Source of the DNA: Paenibacillus sp. Soil766
GTDB lineage: Bacteria; Bacillota; Bacilli; Paenibacillales; NBRC-103111
Assembly: GCF_001428105.1 (NCBI RefSeq)
Contig: NZ_LMSJ01000004.1
Location: forward strand, 114,520 to 178,519
Direction of reading: 5' to 3'
DNA length: 64,000 nucleotides
The position numbers were made by a program, and so were the translations under genes. The notes under the pieces are model-generated. The model was not told the origin of the DNA and made no database searches. It saw nothing but the letters and a program-made list of their open reading frames with translations. Below are positions 40,243-47,557 of this stretch, piece by piece (the stretch's first letter is position 1; every line of letters starts with the position of its first letter).

Positions 40243-42444
40243 ATGACAGCTCTAGGGTATGTGCATGCATGGGAACATTATAAGGATGAGCTTCAACTGC
40301 TAGATAAGAAGCTGGAACTTCTCTATAAGCGTCGTCAAAAGCTTACGCCTGATCCGCAAACGGATTCATTCCGCGGGATGTTCGTTTCGGAAGACGAATT
40401 TATTCGTCTCATTGGCGGATTTGGCAATGAAGAAGAGATTGATGAGGATGAGCAAGACGTACTCAGTATGATAGAGCAGCTAGAGAGTGCCATTGTAAGT
40501 CGTCTTGCAGAGAGCCGTAAGGGCGGCGCATTTCTGCCGTTGATTTATTTATCCAGCGTCTTTGGCTTCTCGACTGTAGAGGAACGCATCGTCATGCTGG
40601 GGCTTGCAGTGGAATTAGATCGGAAATATGAGCGGATTTTTGGCTTTCTATTAGACGACCTAACTAGCAAAACGCCGAATATTAGCTTGGCATTGCAAAT
40701 TGCTTGTCCAAGTCCGGAGGACATGAGGGCTGCGCGTACAACCTTTAGCGCACCCGACGGTCGATTGGCTCGCTATGTGCTGCATCCTGACACATTGGTC
40801 GTCAGTGGCCAAACACTGTTGTCCAGACCCTTGCAGCTGGATAAGCGGATTGTGACTTTCTTGCTGGATTCAGGCGAGCTGGATCCCAAACTCAAGCCAG
40901 CTGTCGAGATCATCTACCCGGATGATGAGATTCCCCCTCTGCTTGTCCAGGAAGAATTCCAGCAACGCTTACGCGGCTTTATTGCTGAGGCGTATGAAGC
41001 ACCAGCAGCTGAACGCAAACGGCTTGCCTTTCATCTCTGGGGGAATGCTGGTGCTGGCAAAAAACTGCAGGTGAAGCATCTTAGCCGCTCTTTCCATAAG
41101 CCGCTGCTGTTGGTTGATCTTGCTGATGTGCAGCTGCATGCGGCGGTCTTTGAAGATCAGATTAGCATAATTATACGCGAAGCGATTCTTCATCAAGCCA
41201 TCCTGTGCTTCACACGGCTAGAGGTGCTTTATCCTGCAGAGCCGGATCTAGCTGCGCAGCAGCGGCTGGGGCGTTTTCACGAGCTGCTTGACGGCTACGG
41301 CGGCATGGTGTTTCTCTTAGCCGGGCGGTTCAACCGGCTGAGCTGGAAGCCCAAGGAGCGGCTGCTCCTTGAACATGAACTTGCCGTGCCGGACGAAGGC
41401 GGACGCGAGCGCCTTTGGCAGACATTCGCACAGGAGATCGGCGCCGGCTCGGATATAGACTATCGGGTGATGAGCGGGAAATTCCGCTTCACCCCGGGGC
41501 AAATACGCCGCGCGCTGTCGCTCGCGCGCGGGTACTCCTCCTGGCAGGCGGCAACTGCCGGGGCCGGTACTTCGGGCGCGCTGCGCAGCGACGCGCTGTA
41601 TAAGGCGTGCTACCAGCAGGTGCAGCACAAGCTGGAGCGCAAAGCGACGCGCATTGAGCCTCGCTATGGGTTTGGGGATGTGATCCTCCCGCCCGAGCAG
41701 AAGGATCAGCTCCGCAACGCGTGCAATCAAGTGAAGTATCGCGGCGTCGTGTATAGCGATTGGGGCTTCGAGAAGAAGCTGGCCTACGGCAAAGGGCTCA
41801 GCATGCTCTTCGCCGGTCCGCCAGGCACTGGGAAGACGATGTCAGCACAGGTCGTAGCCGGCGACTTGCAGCTTGAGCTGTATAAGGTTGACCTCTCGCA
41901 GGTGATCAGCAAATACATCGGTGAAACCGAGAAGAACTTGCACGAAATCTTCGAAGAAGCGCAGCTGAGTAACGCGGTGCTGTTCTTTGATGAAACGGAT
42001 GCGCTTTTCGGTAAACGTTCCGAAGTGAAAGATTCACACGATAAGTACGCGAACATCGAAACGGCCTATCTGCTTCAAAAAATGGAAGAGTACCAAGGCA
42101 TCACTGTGCTCGCTACCAATCTATTAAATAACATTGATGAGGCCTTTCTGAGGCGGATCAATTATGTCATTAAATTCCCATTTCCGGATAGTGAATACCG
42201 CGAGAAAATTTGGCAATCCATGTTCCCGCCAGCAGCGCCGCTTAGCGATGATGTTGATTTCAAATATCTTGCGCAGCGCTATGAGATTGCAGGAGGGAAC
42301 ATTAAGAACGTCGTTCTTTCTTCTGCATTTTTGGCAGCGGAGTCAGGTGAATCCATCCGAATGCAGCATATTATCAAATCAATTCGGCATGAGCTGCAGA
42401 AATCGGGCAAAATTCTCGCTCGACAGGAGTGGGAGGATTACTAG
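40243..42444 (+). CDS. CIS-associated AAA+ ATPase, two AAA modules
   Basis: First gene of the injection-system cluster and counterpart of the ATPase in PVC/Afp-type loci (Pvc15/Afp15), proposed to aid assembly. 733 residues: an N-terminal helical domain (1-240); a degenerate AAA module with GNAGAGKKLQ at about 266 in place of a good Walker A; an active AAA module with GPPGTGKT at about 525, Walker B AVLFFDETDALF and sensor LATNLLNNIDEAFLRRI. ATG 40243 follows GGGGAGG at tight spacing; the TTG at 40231 is part of that motif. Region 41380-41640 is GC-rich. A 13-bp inverted repeat follows it. Confidence 0.9.
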   Translation: MTALGYVHAWEHYKDELQLLDKKLELLYKRRQKLTPDPQTDSFRGMFVSEDEFIRLIGGFGNEEEIDEDEQDVLSMIEQLESAIVSRLAESRKGGAFLPLIYLSSVFGFSTVEERIVMLGLAVELDRKYERIFGFLLDDLTSKTPNISLALQIACPSPEDMRAARTTFSAPDGRLARYVLHPDTLVVSGQTLLSRPLQLDKRIVTFLLDSGELDPKLKPAVEIIYPDDEIPPLLVQEEFQQRLRGFIAEAYEAPAAERKRLAFHLWGNAGAGKKLQVKHLSRSFHKPLLLVDLADVQLHAAVFEDQISIIIREAILHQAILCFTRLEVLYPAEPDLAAQQRLGRFHELLDGYGGMVFLLAGRFNRLSWKPKERLLLEHELAVPDEGGRERLWQTFAQEIGAGSDIDYRVMSGKFRFTPGQIRRALSLARGYSSWQAATAGAGTSGALRSDALYKACYQQVQHKLERKATRIEPRYGFGDVILPPEQKDQLRNACNQVKYRGVVYSDWGFEKKLAYGKGLSMLFAGPPGTGKTMSAQVVAGDLQLELYKVDLSQVISKYIGETEKNLHEIFEEAQLSNAVLFFDETDALFGKRSEVKDSHDKYANIETAYLLQKMEEYQGITVLATNLLNNIDEAFLRRINYVIKFPFPDSEYREKIWQSMFPPAAPLSDDVDFKYLAQRYEIAGGNIKNVVLSSAFLAAESGESIRMQHIIKSIRHELQKSGKILARQEWEDY

Positions 42445-42451
42445 AATAGTA

Positions 42452-42493
42452 GACAAAGGACAATTTTACAATTTTGTGAGATTGTCCTTTGTC
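42452..42493. terminator. Perfect 13-bp inverted repeat after the ATPase gene
   Basis: GACAAAGGACAAT pairs exactly with ATTGTCCTTTGTC across a 16-nt loop. No U-tract follows, so it may be a weak terminator, an mRNA-stability hairpin or a protein-binding dyad separating the ATPase from the structural genes. Confidence 0.5.
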
Positions 42494-42567
42494 GGTTATA
42501 TACACCGATTTCTAGTCAAAAAACGCCATTTTCCGGGATAAAAACATAAATAAATACTAGAATCCTA

Positions 42568-42596
42568 TAGTCAACCCGACGGTTTACATTTATAAT
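42568..42596 (+). promoter_or_regulatory. Possible promoter of CIS structural genes
   Basis: TAGTCA (42568-42573), 17-nt spacer, perfect TATAAT (42591-42596), in the 220-bp gap between the ATPase and DUF4255 genes. The -35 is poor (3 of 6), consistent with a regulated promoter. Confidence 0.45.
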
Positions 42597-42666
42597 AGAA
42601 AAAGATACACAATGTGACAGATTAAGCATCTTTTTTACATGATTTATAGGTATTTAGAGGCAGGAA

Positions 42667-43245
42667 GTGACACTCATAGGCAATTATTCTGTCATCGCTG
42701 ATGTAAGCGCATCTTTAATCAAGCTACTTAGAGAAAACATGACCCCAGATCCCATTCCGCAACCAGAAATGATTGGACTCGCATCACCCGTAGATAAAGG
42801 GGATTTCTATCTTTCACTCTATCTATATAACGTTCGTGAGAGCGGCAATAATCGCCAAACCCATATGATTGCTAGAGGGACGAATGAGATTCAGTTTCCT
42901 CCGATGGTTGTCGATTTAAGTTACATGGTCACGGTACAATCGCCAGCTGAGCTTTCTTCGAGAGCCTTGGATGAGCATCGGATTCTTGGCAGAGCGATGC
43001 AAGTATTCTACGATCATTCCATTCTTCGTGGTTCGATGACAGTGGGCACATTGGCTGAGCAAGATGAAGAAGTTCGTATTAACATGGATCCTTTTAAAGG
43101 TGAGAGCCTCATGAACATGTGGAATTTCTCAGACACCCCTTACAGACTCTCAGTTGCTTACACAGTGGGGCCAGTACATATTGATTCTACGCGCATCAGA
43201 ACAACAAAAAGGGTTTCGGAAACCGATTTTCGTATTCAAGGTTAG
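42667..43245 (+). CDS. DUF4255 protein, tail terminator/cap-like (Pvc16/Afp16)
   Basis: 192 residues beginning with GTG. The sequence IADVSASLIKLLRENMTP...SPVDKGDFYLSLYLYNVRES...YMVTVQS...EHRILGRAMQVFYDH is diagnostic for DUF4255, whose members in PVC/Afp particles cap the tube-sheath at the end distal to the baseplate. GAGGCAGGAA lies upstream of the GTG. The next gene starts 13 bp after its stop. Position next to the ATPase matches other CIS loci. Confidence 0.9.
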   Translation: MTLIGNYSVIADVSASLIKLLRENMTPDPIPQPEMIGLASPVDKGDFYLSLYLYNVRESGNNRQTHMIARGTNEIQFPPMVVDLSYMVTVQSPAELSSRALDEHRILGRAMQVFYDHSILRGSMTVGTLAEQDEEVRINMDPFKGESLMNMWNFSDTPYRLSVAYTVGPVHIDSTRIRTTKRVSETDFRIQG

Positions 43246-43258
43246 GAGGATTCCACCC

Positions 43259-44062
43259 GTGGATCAGATTCGAATTTCACAATTGAGATCCCGCGTTTCC
43301 CTGGTTGTGAGTGTGATTGACGCACTCACCGCACAAGCTCCTCTTGGCAACACGACCACAGTTCACCTAGAAGGCACCCGTTCGAAAGCAATTCGTAAAT
43401 CGAATGGTTCCTATATATTCAACGATTTATCCCCCGGCGAATACCGTCTATCGGTACATAGCGAGTATTATTTTCAAACATGGAAAGACATCTCTGTTAA
43501 CACACACAATTTTATTGAAGTTGTTCAAATGAGACCGTTACCTTCGTACCCTTTTTCTCAAGGGGCAGGACTAATTCGCTTCATGCTTCAGAACGCAGCT
43601 GGCTCACCAATTCGTGATGCTCACTTACAGTCGACCGTGCTAACGGAGGACTGTGCGCGCGCGCGCATAATGGTTGATCAAGCCGACAAAGGTGCTAGTG
43701 AAGTGACTTTTGGTTCATTTACAGGAGGCATTGTAGCTGGGGATGTGTACCTGCTGCGAGGGAGAGGATCCCAACCGGCGGAAGAAGTCATCCGAATTTC
43801 CGAAGTGCTGGAGCACCAGAAGCGGTTTCGACTCGCGAATCCATTGATGAAGTCGCATATGCGTGGCGCTATGTTGCTACCCATTCAAGAAACCCGTAGT
43901 ACGGAACGCGGAGAAGTTGTCATTGCTTTTCGAGGCAATCGGATCCCAACGTTTCATACCGACTTGGTTATTACGTATGGGACAGATAGCGAACATAAGA
44001 TCAAGGATCTCGCAGTAGCAGAAGGAACAACCACTAACCTCGGCACAATACATCTTGCGTAA
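43259..44062 (+). CDS. CIS accessory protein with carboxypeptidase-regulatory-like domain
   Basis: 267 residues from GTG 43259, which follows TTAGGAGG; the frame opens at 43154 inside DUF4255, so that start is rejected. Residues 15-85 look like a CarboxypepD_reg-like beta-sandwich (VSVIDALTAQAPLGNTTTVHLEG...GSYIFNDLSPGEYRLSVHSEYY), a fold used for surface binding. The rest is beta-rich with no recognised motif. Proteins of this layout sit between DUF4255 and sheath genes in many CIS loci; the role is unknown, perhaps cap or sheath decoration. Confidence 0.75.
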   Translation: MDQIRISQLRSRVSLVVSVIDALTAQAPLGNTTTVHLEGTRSKAIRKSNGSYIFNDLSPGEYRLSVHSEYYFQTWKDISVNTHNFIEVVQMRPLPSYPFSQGAGLIRFMLQNAAGSPIRDAHLQSTVLTEDCARARIMVDQADKGASEVTFGSFTGGIVAGDVYLLRGRGSQPAEEVIRISEVLEHQKRFRLANPLMKSHMRGAMLLPIQETRSTERGEVVIAFRGNRIPTFHTDLVITYGTDSEHKIKDLAVAEGTTTNLGTIHLA

Positions 44063-44132
44063 CCCTAATTAGCAGAATGGACACGTCCATCTTCTATACA
44101 AAATGACAAGCAGAAAGGAGAGAACTGGTTTC

Positions 44133-44159
44133 ATGTCTTTGGCCATATTTAATGAGTAA
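44133..44159 (+). other. Eight-codon mini-ORF with strong RBS before the sheath gene
   Basis: AGAAAGGAGAG lies upstream of ATG 44133 and encodes MSLAIFNE then TAA, ending 29 bp before the sheath ATG. It could be a leader peptide affecting sheath translation or a remnant of a deleted gene. The sheath gene has its own GGGGAA motif. Confidence 0.4.
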
Positions 44160-44188
44160 GCAGTGCCATCTGACTGAACTGGGGAACA

Positions 44189-45922
44189 ATGGCTGACTAT
44201 TTATCACCTGGAGTCTATGTGGAAGAGTTTGACAGCGGAGCACAACCGCTTGAGGGTGCAAGCACAAGTACGGCCGGGTTTATAGGGCTTGCGCAAAGAG
44301 GGGAAATTGAAGGTGTCCCTCAACTGGTTACGAGCGTAGCTGATTTCCACCGTTTATTCGGGAGCTACTTGTCCGAGAATGAATTCGGCGAATATCGTTT
44401 CCTTTCTTATGCCGTAGAGCATTTTTACTTAAACGGAGGTAATCGCTGTTTCGTAATGCGTGTAGCGCCAACTGACGCGAAAGTAGCAACGAACAAAGCG
44501 GCTTCGAATAAAGAATCAGCAATTCTTGAGATTGCTTCCAAGAACCCTGGAACATGGGGGAACCAAGTTCGTATCGTTGTTGTGCCAGCTAGCAAAGCTA
44601 AGACGCAAATCTATGAAGTGCTAAGCGAATCACAATATCGTGTGAAAAACAACGCTGGCTTTAACGTTGGCGACGTTGTTGCTTATGAATCAGCAGGTGT
44701 GAAGCAATACAGCAAGGTTGTAGCTTCCCAAGACAACATTATCTCATTGTCTGATGCGCTTGATGGCGATGTTGTAGATAGCGGATTGCTGCCTGCTAAA
44801 GTTCTGACAACAAGTGAATTTACACTTCACGTATTCTACGGTGATGAAGCTGAGACGTATGAGCGGGTATCCCTGAACATTACGGCAGCGAATCACATTG
44901 AGAAAATCGTTTCCCGTTCAAACATTATTACGGTGAAGGATTTGACTGAAGGTCAAGATCTTGGCGCAATTGCTCCTTTCGAGGTGCTTTCTGGCGAGAA
45001 TGAATCCGTTGGCAAATTCCAAATCGCTTTGTCTGGCGGCAGCAACGGTTCCATCGCGAATGTAACACCTGATATTTACATGGGTGTTGACCGTGGACCT
45101 GGTAAACGTACAGGGATTCAGTCCTTCATCGATAACGATGTTGTGTCAATCATTGCGATTCCTGGTGTAACTGAGCCTACGGTTCAATTATCCCTAGTAG
45201 CGCACTGTGAAAACTTGGGCAGCCGTTTCGCGGTTCTCGATATTCCACGTGAGAAAACCAAGGTAACAGATGTTATGACACACCGCAACATCTTTGACAG
45301 TTCTTATGCTGCTATGTACAACCCATGGTTGCAAGTATTCGATCCATTAGATAAACGCAACATTTACATACCGCCATCTGGCTCCGTCATCGGTATTTAC
45401 TCCCGTTCTGACCAATCCCGTGGTGTTCAAAAAGCGCCTGCGAACGAGGTTGTTCGTGGTGCAGTTGGCCTAGATTGCCAATATAACAAAGGCGAGCAAG
45501 ATATTCTAAACCCACAAGGCGTTAACTTGATCCGTCATTTTGCTGGACAAGGTATTCGTGTATGGGGTGCTCGTACAACATCGTCGAACGGTTTATGGAA
45601 ATATGTGAACGTAAGACGTTTGTTCATCTTTATCGAAGAGTCCATCAAGAACGGCACGAACTGGGTTGTCTTCGAACCGAATGACGAACAGCTTTGGGCA
45701 CGTGTACAGCGGACGATTGATGCGTTCTTGACGCGGGTGTGGAGAGATGGTGCTTTAATGGGCGGAAGTCCTTCTGAAGCTTTCTACATTAATATTGGCC
45801 GCAGCACAATGACACAGGATGACATCGATAATGGTCGATTGATCTGCGTAATCGGGGTTGCTCCGGTGAAACCTGCCGAGTTCGTGATCTTCCGCATTAC
45901 TCAGAAAACAAGAGAAGAATAG
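44189..45922 (+). CDS. Contractile tail sheath protein
   Basis: Main contractile subunit. 577 residues with the conserved N-terminus ADYLSPGVYVEEFDSGAQPLEGASTSTAGFIGLAQRG and C-terminal sheath domain RRLFIFIEESIKNGTNWVVFEPNDEQLWARVQRTIDAFLTRVWRDGALMGGS...FRITQKTREE, both typical of Pvc2-4/Afp2-4 and Myoviridae sheaths. A middle insertion of about residues 110-270 is beta-rich and probably surface exposed. There is one sheath gene only, where PVC/Afp loci have three. The tube gene follows after 41 bp, and a terminator lies beyond it. Confidence 0.97.
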   Translation: MADYLSPGVYVEEFDSGAQPLEGASTSTAGFIGLAQRGEIEGVPQLVTSVADFHRLFGSYLSENEFGEYRFLSYAVEHFYLNGGNRCFVMRVAPTDAKVATNKAASNKESAILEIASKNPGTWGNQVRIVVVPASKAKTQIYEVLSESQYRVKNNAGFNVGDVVAYESAGVKQYSKVVASQDNIISLSDALDGDVVDSGLLPAKVLTTSEFTLHVFYGDEAETYERVSLNITAANHIEKIVSRSNIITVKDLTEGQDLGAIAPFEVLSGENESVGKFQIALSGGSNGSIANVTPDIYMGVDRGPGKRTGIQSFIDNDVVSIIAIPGVTEPTVQLSLVAHCENLGSRFAVLDIPREKTKVTDVMTHRNIFDSSYAAMYNPWLQVFDPLDKRNIYIPPSGSVIGIYSRSDQSRGVQKAPANEVVRGAVGLDCQYNKGEQDILNPQGVNLIRHFAGQGIRVWGARTTSSNGLWKYVNVRRLFIFIEESIKNGTNWVVFEPNDEQLWARVQRTIDAFLTRVWRDGALMGGSPSEAFYINIGRSTMTQDDIDNGRLICVIGVAPVKPAEFVIFRITQKTREE

Positions 45923-45963
45923 TCTAACGTTAGATATTACGCATATTAGGAAAGGGGTATACT

Positions 45964-46398
45964 ATGGCTGGCGAACGTAGGGATCCATACCGCAATTTTA
46001 GATTTAGAATTGAAGTAGAAGGTATTCAACAAGCTGGATTCAGCGAAATTTCTGGATTTGATGCTTCCTTATCGGTAATTGAATACAGAGAAGGAAACGA
46101 AACCATCACGCCTCGGAAACTTCCGGGTCTTGCTAAATACGGTAACATCTCATTGAAATGGGGAGTTACAGACTCCATGGATATGTACAACTGGATGTCA
46201 GAGTCCATTCAAGGCAAAATCTCCCGCAAAACGGTCACGATTATCGCGATCAACGAAGAGGGCGGAGACGTAGCTACTTGGCAAGTAATCGAAGCATGGC
46301 CATCTAAGTACTCAGCACCAAGCTTCAAAGGGACTGGGAACGAAGTTGCGATCGAGAGCTTAGAGCTTGCACACGAAGGTATGACACGTACGAAGTAA
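45964..46398 (+). CDS. Tail tube protein (gp19 family)
   Basis: 144-residue subunit of the inner tube. The pattern YRNFRFRIEVEGIQQAGFSEISGFDASLSVIEYREGNE...KYGNISLKWGVTDSMDMYNWMSE...RKTVTIIAINEEG...WQVIEAWPSKYSAPSFKGTGNEVAIESLELAHEGM is the standard CIS tube (Pvc1/Afp1 type). AGGAAAGGGG RBS. It is separated from the downstream CIS genes by a terminator, which would keep sheath and tube in high excess. Confidence 0.97.
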   Translation: MAGERRDPYRNFRFRIEVEGIQQAGFSEISGFDASLSVIEYREGNETITPRKLPGLAKYGNISLKWGVTDSMDMYNWMSESIQGKISRKTVTIIAINEEGGDVATWQVIEAWPSKYSAPSFKGTGNEVAIESLELAHEGMTRTK

Positions 46399-46407
46399 TG
46401 TTAGCTA

Positions 46408-46454
46408 GAGTAGGTGCCGGAGCGAATACCTCCGGTTCCTGACTCTTCTTTTTG
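46408..46454 (+). terminator. Terminator after sheath-tube pair
   Basis: GAGT-AGG..CCGGAG pairs with CTCCGG..CCT.ACTC around CGAATAC, followed by TTCTTTTT. Placed between the major structural genes and the minor ones. Confidence 0.8.
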
Positions 46455-46503
46455 TTAAAATAGAAGAATTTATTGTTTTCACCACGAAGGAGGTAATGAC
46501 ACC

Positions 46504-46875
46504 ATGGCTTTCAAAACAGAATATGAATTTGAACTTCCTAGAGGGTATGTGGATGACAATGGTACGCTTCATAAAAAAGGTGTCATGCGCTTAGCGACAG
46601 CTGCGGATGAAATTTTACCGATGCGTGACCAACGTGTTCAGCAAAACCCAGGTTATTTAACGATCATTTTGCTTACACGGGTTATTACAAATTTAGGGGA
46701 CTTGCGTGCCATTGATACGCGTGTCGTTGAGAAGTTCTTCACAGCAGACTTAGCATTCTTGCAAAACTTTTATCGTCAAATTAACGAAATGGAAGCGCCA
46801 AGGGTTCATACAAGCTGTCCAAAATGTGAACATGAATTCGATGTGGACGTGTCTTTTTTGGACGAGATGGCGTAA
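46504..46875 (+). CDS. Phage-tail-assembly-type protein (0-frame product)
   Basis: 123 residues beginning MAFKTEYEFELPRGYVDDNGTLHKKGVMRLATAADEI, resembling tail assembly proteins (Mu gp41 / P2 gpE-like) found after tube genes in CIS loci. The C-terminus has a C-x2-C pair (SCPKCEHEF). AAGGAGG RBS. Five codons before the stop is T TTT TTG (46854-46860) in the phase required for -1 ribosomal frameshifting; the -1 frame continues for 69 codons to TAA 47067-47069. This would give a second product of about 188 residues, as with lambda G and G-T. The 0-frame product ends SFLDEMA. Confidence 0.88.
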   Translation: MAFKTEYEFELPRGYVDDNGTLHKKGVMRLATAADEILPMRDQRVQQNPGYLTIILLTRVITNLGDLRAIDTRVVEKFFTADLAFLQNFYRQINEMEAPRVHTSCPKCEHEFDVDVSFLDEMA

Positions 46876-47069
46876 CGGGCTACCCCATTGACAAAATATA
46901 TGAAGAAGTAGGCTTCATTGCTTATTATTTTCATTGGTCACATGATGAAATTATGTCCATGGAACACCGTGAACGCCGTACGTGGTGTGAGGAAATTTCC
47001 CGCATCAACCGTAATTTGAACGAAGAAGGTAAAAAACAGCCAGACAATCCGTTTGATGTGTTTCGGTAA
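46872..47069 (+). CDS. DUF6760-like domain, no start codon; probably read by -1 frameshift
   Basis: In the -1 frame relative to the preceding ORF, codons from 46872 read VTGYPIDKIYEEVGFIAY, then a His/Trp/Arg/Glu-rich stretch with MEHRERRTWCEEISRINR, ending NPFDVFR. This matches the small DUF6760-type protein found at this place in CIS loci. No ATG, GTG or TTG exists between the in-frame stop at 46833-46835 and an internal ATG at 46953, which would delete the first 25 domain residues. The codon where a start would be expected is GTA. With the slippery site upstream, expression as an extension of the 46504 product is the best explanation; a lost GTG start (GTGA changed to GTAA) is the alternative. 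Confidence 0.8.
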   Translation, partial: VTGYPIDKIYEEVGFIAYYFHWSHDEIMSMEHRERRTWCEEISRINRNLNEEGKKQPDNPFDVFR

Positions 47070-47086
47070 GAGGTGAGTAACAAACA

Positions 47087-47536
47087 ATGGCCAAGAATCC
47101 ACCCAAATTGCATAATGTAGGTGGCAATTTTCGATTTCTAGTGGAACTTGATGGGTTAATCGTCGGGGGGTTCTCCGAGGTGACGGGCATGAAGTCGGAG
47201 ATCGAAGTCAAGCCGTATTGGGAAGGTGGCTTGAACACCCATCCACACTACATGGTTCAGCATACAAAGTATCCTAACATTGTGCTTAAAAGAGGCATCA
47301 GCAACTCTAGCGAGTTGTGGGATTGGTACAATAATGCTGCACAAGGCAAGATTAGTCGTAAGAATGGCTCAATTCTTTTATACAACGTTGAGGGCAAAGA
47401 GATGTGCCGTTGGGAATTCACGAGTGCATTTCCTGTGAAATGGAATGGACCAGATCTCAATGCAGGCAGTGCTAATGTGGCGATCGAGTCGATTGAGTTA
47501 GTGCATGCAGGGTTGAAGACGATTTTCAAGAAATAA
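47087..47536 (+). CDS. Second tube-type protein (tube initiator/adaptor, gp19-like)
   Basis: 149 residues of the same fold as the main tube: NFRFLVELDGLIVGGFSEVTGMKSEIEVKPYWEGG...KYPNIVLKRGISNSSELWDWYN...RKNGSILLYNVEGKEMCRWEFTSAFPVKWNGPDLNAGSANVAIESIELVHAGL. In PVC/Afp loci the second tube protein (Pvc5/Afp5) forms the first ring on the baseplate hub. The RBS (AGAGGTGAG) and ATG lie 17 bp after the DUF6760 stop. It shares about a third of its positions by eye with the 45964 protein. Confidence 0.93.
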   Translation: MAKNPPKLHNVGGNFRFLVELDGLIVGGFSEVTGMKSEIEVKPYWEGGLNTHPHYMVQHTKYPNIVLKRGISNSSELWDWYNNAAQGKISRKNGSILLYNVEGKEMCRWEFTSAFPVKWNGPDLNAGSANVAIESIELVHAGLKTIFKK

Positions 47537-47557
47537 GCACGTATAGGGGGATTGTTC

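Noticed and set aside
42667..43245. Frame opening at 43154 for the following gene
   Set aside because: It would overlap DUF4255 by 92 bp; GTG 43259 has an AGGAGG-type RBS.
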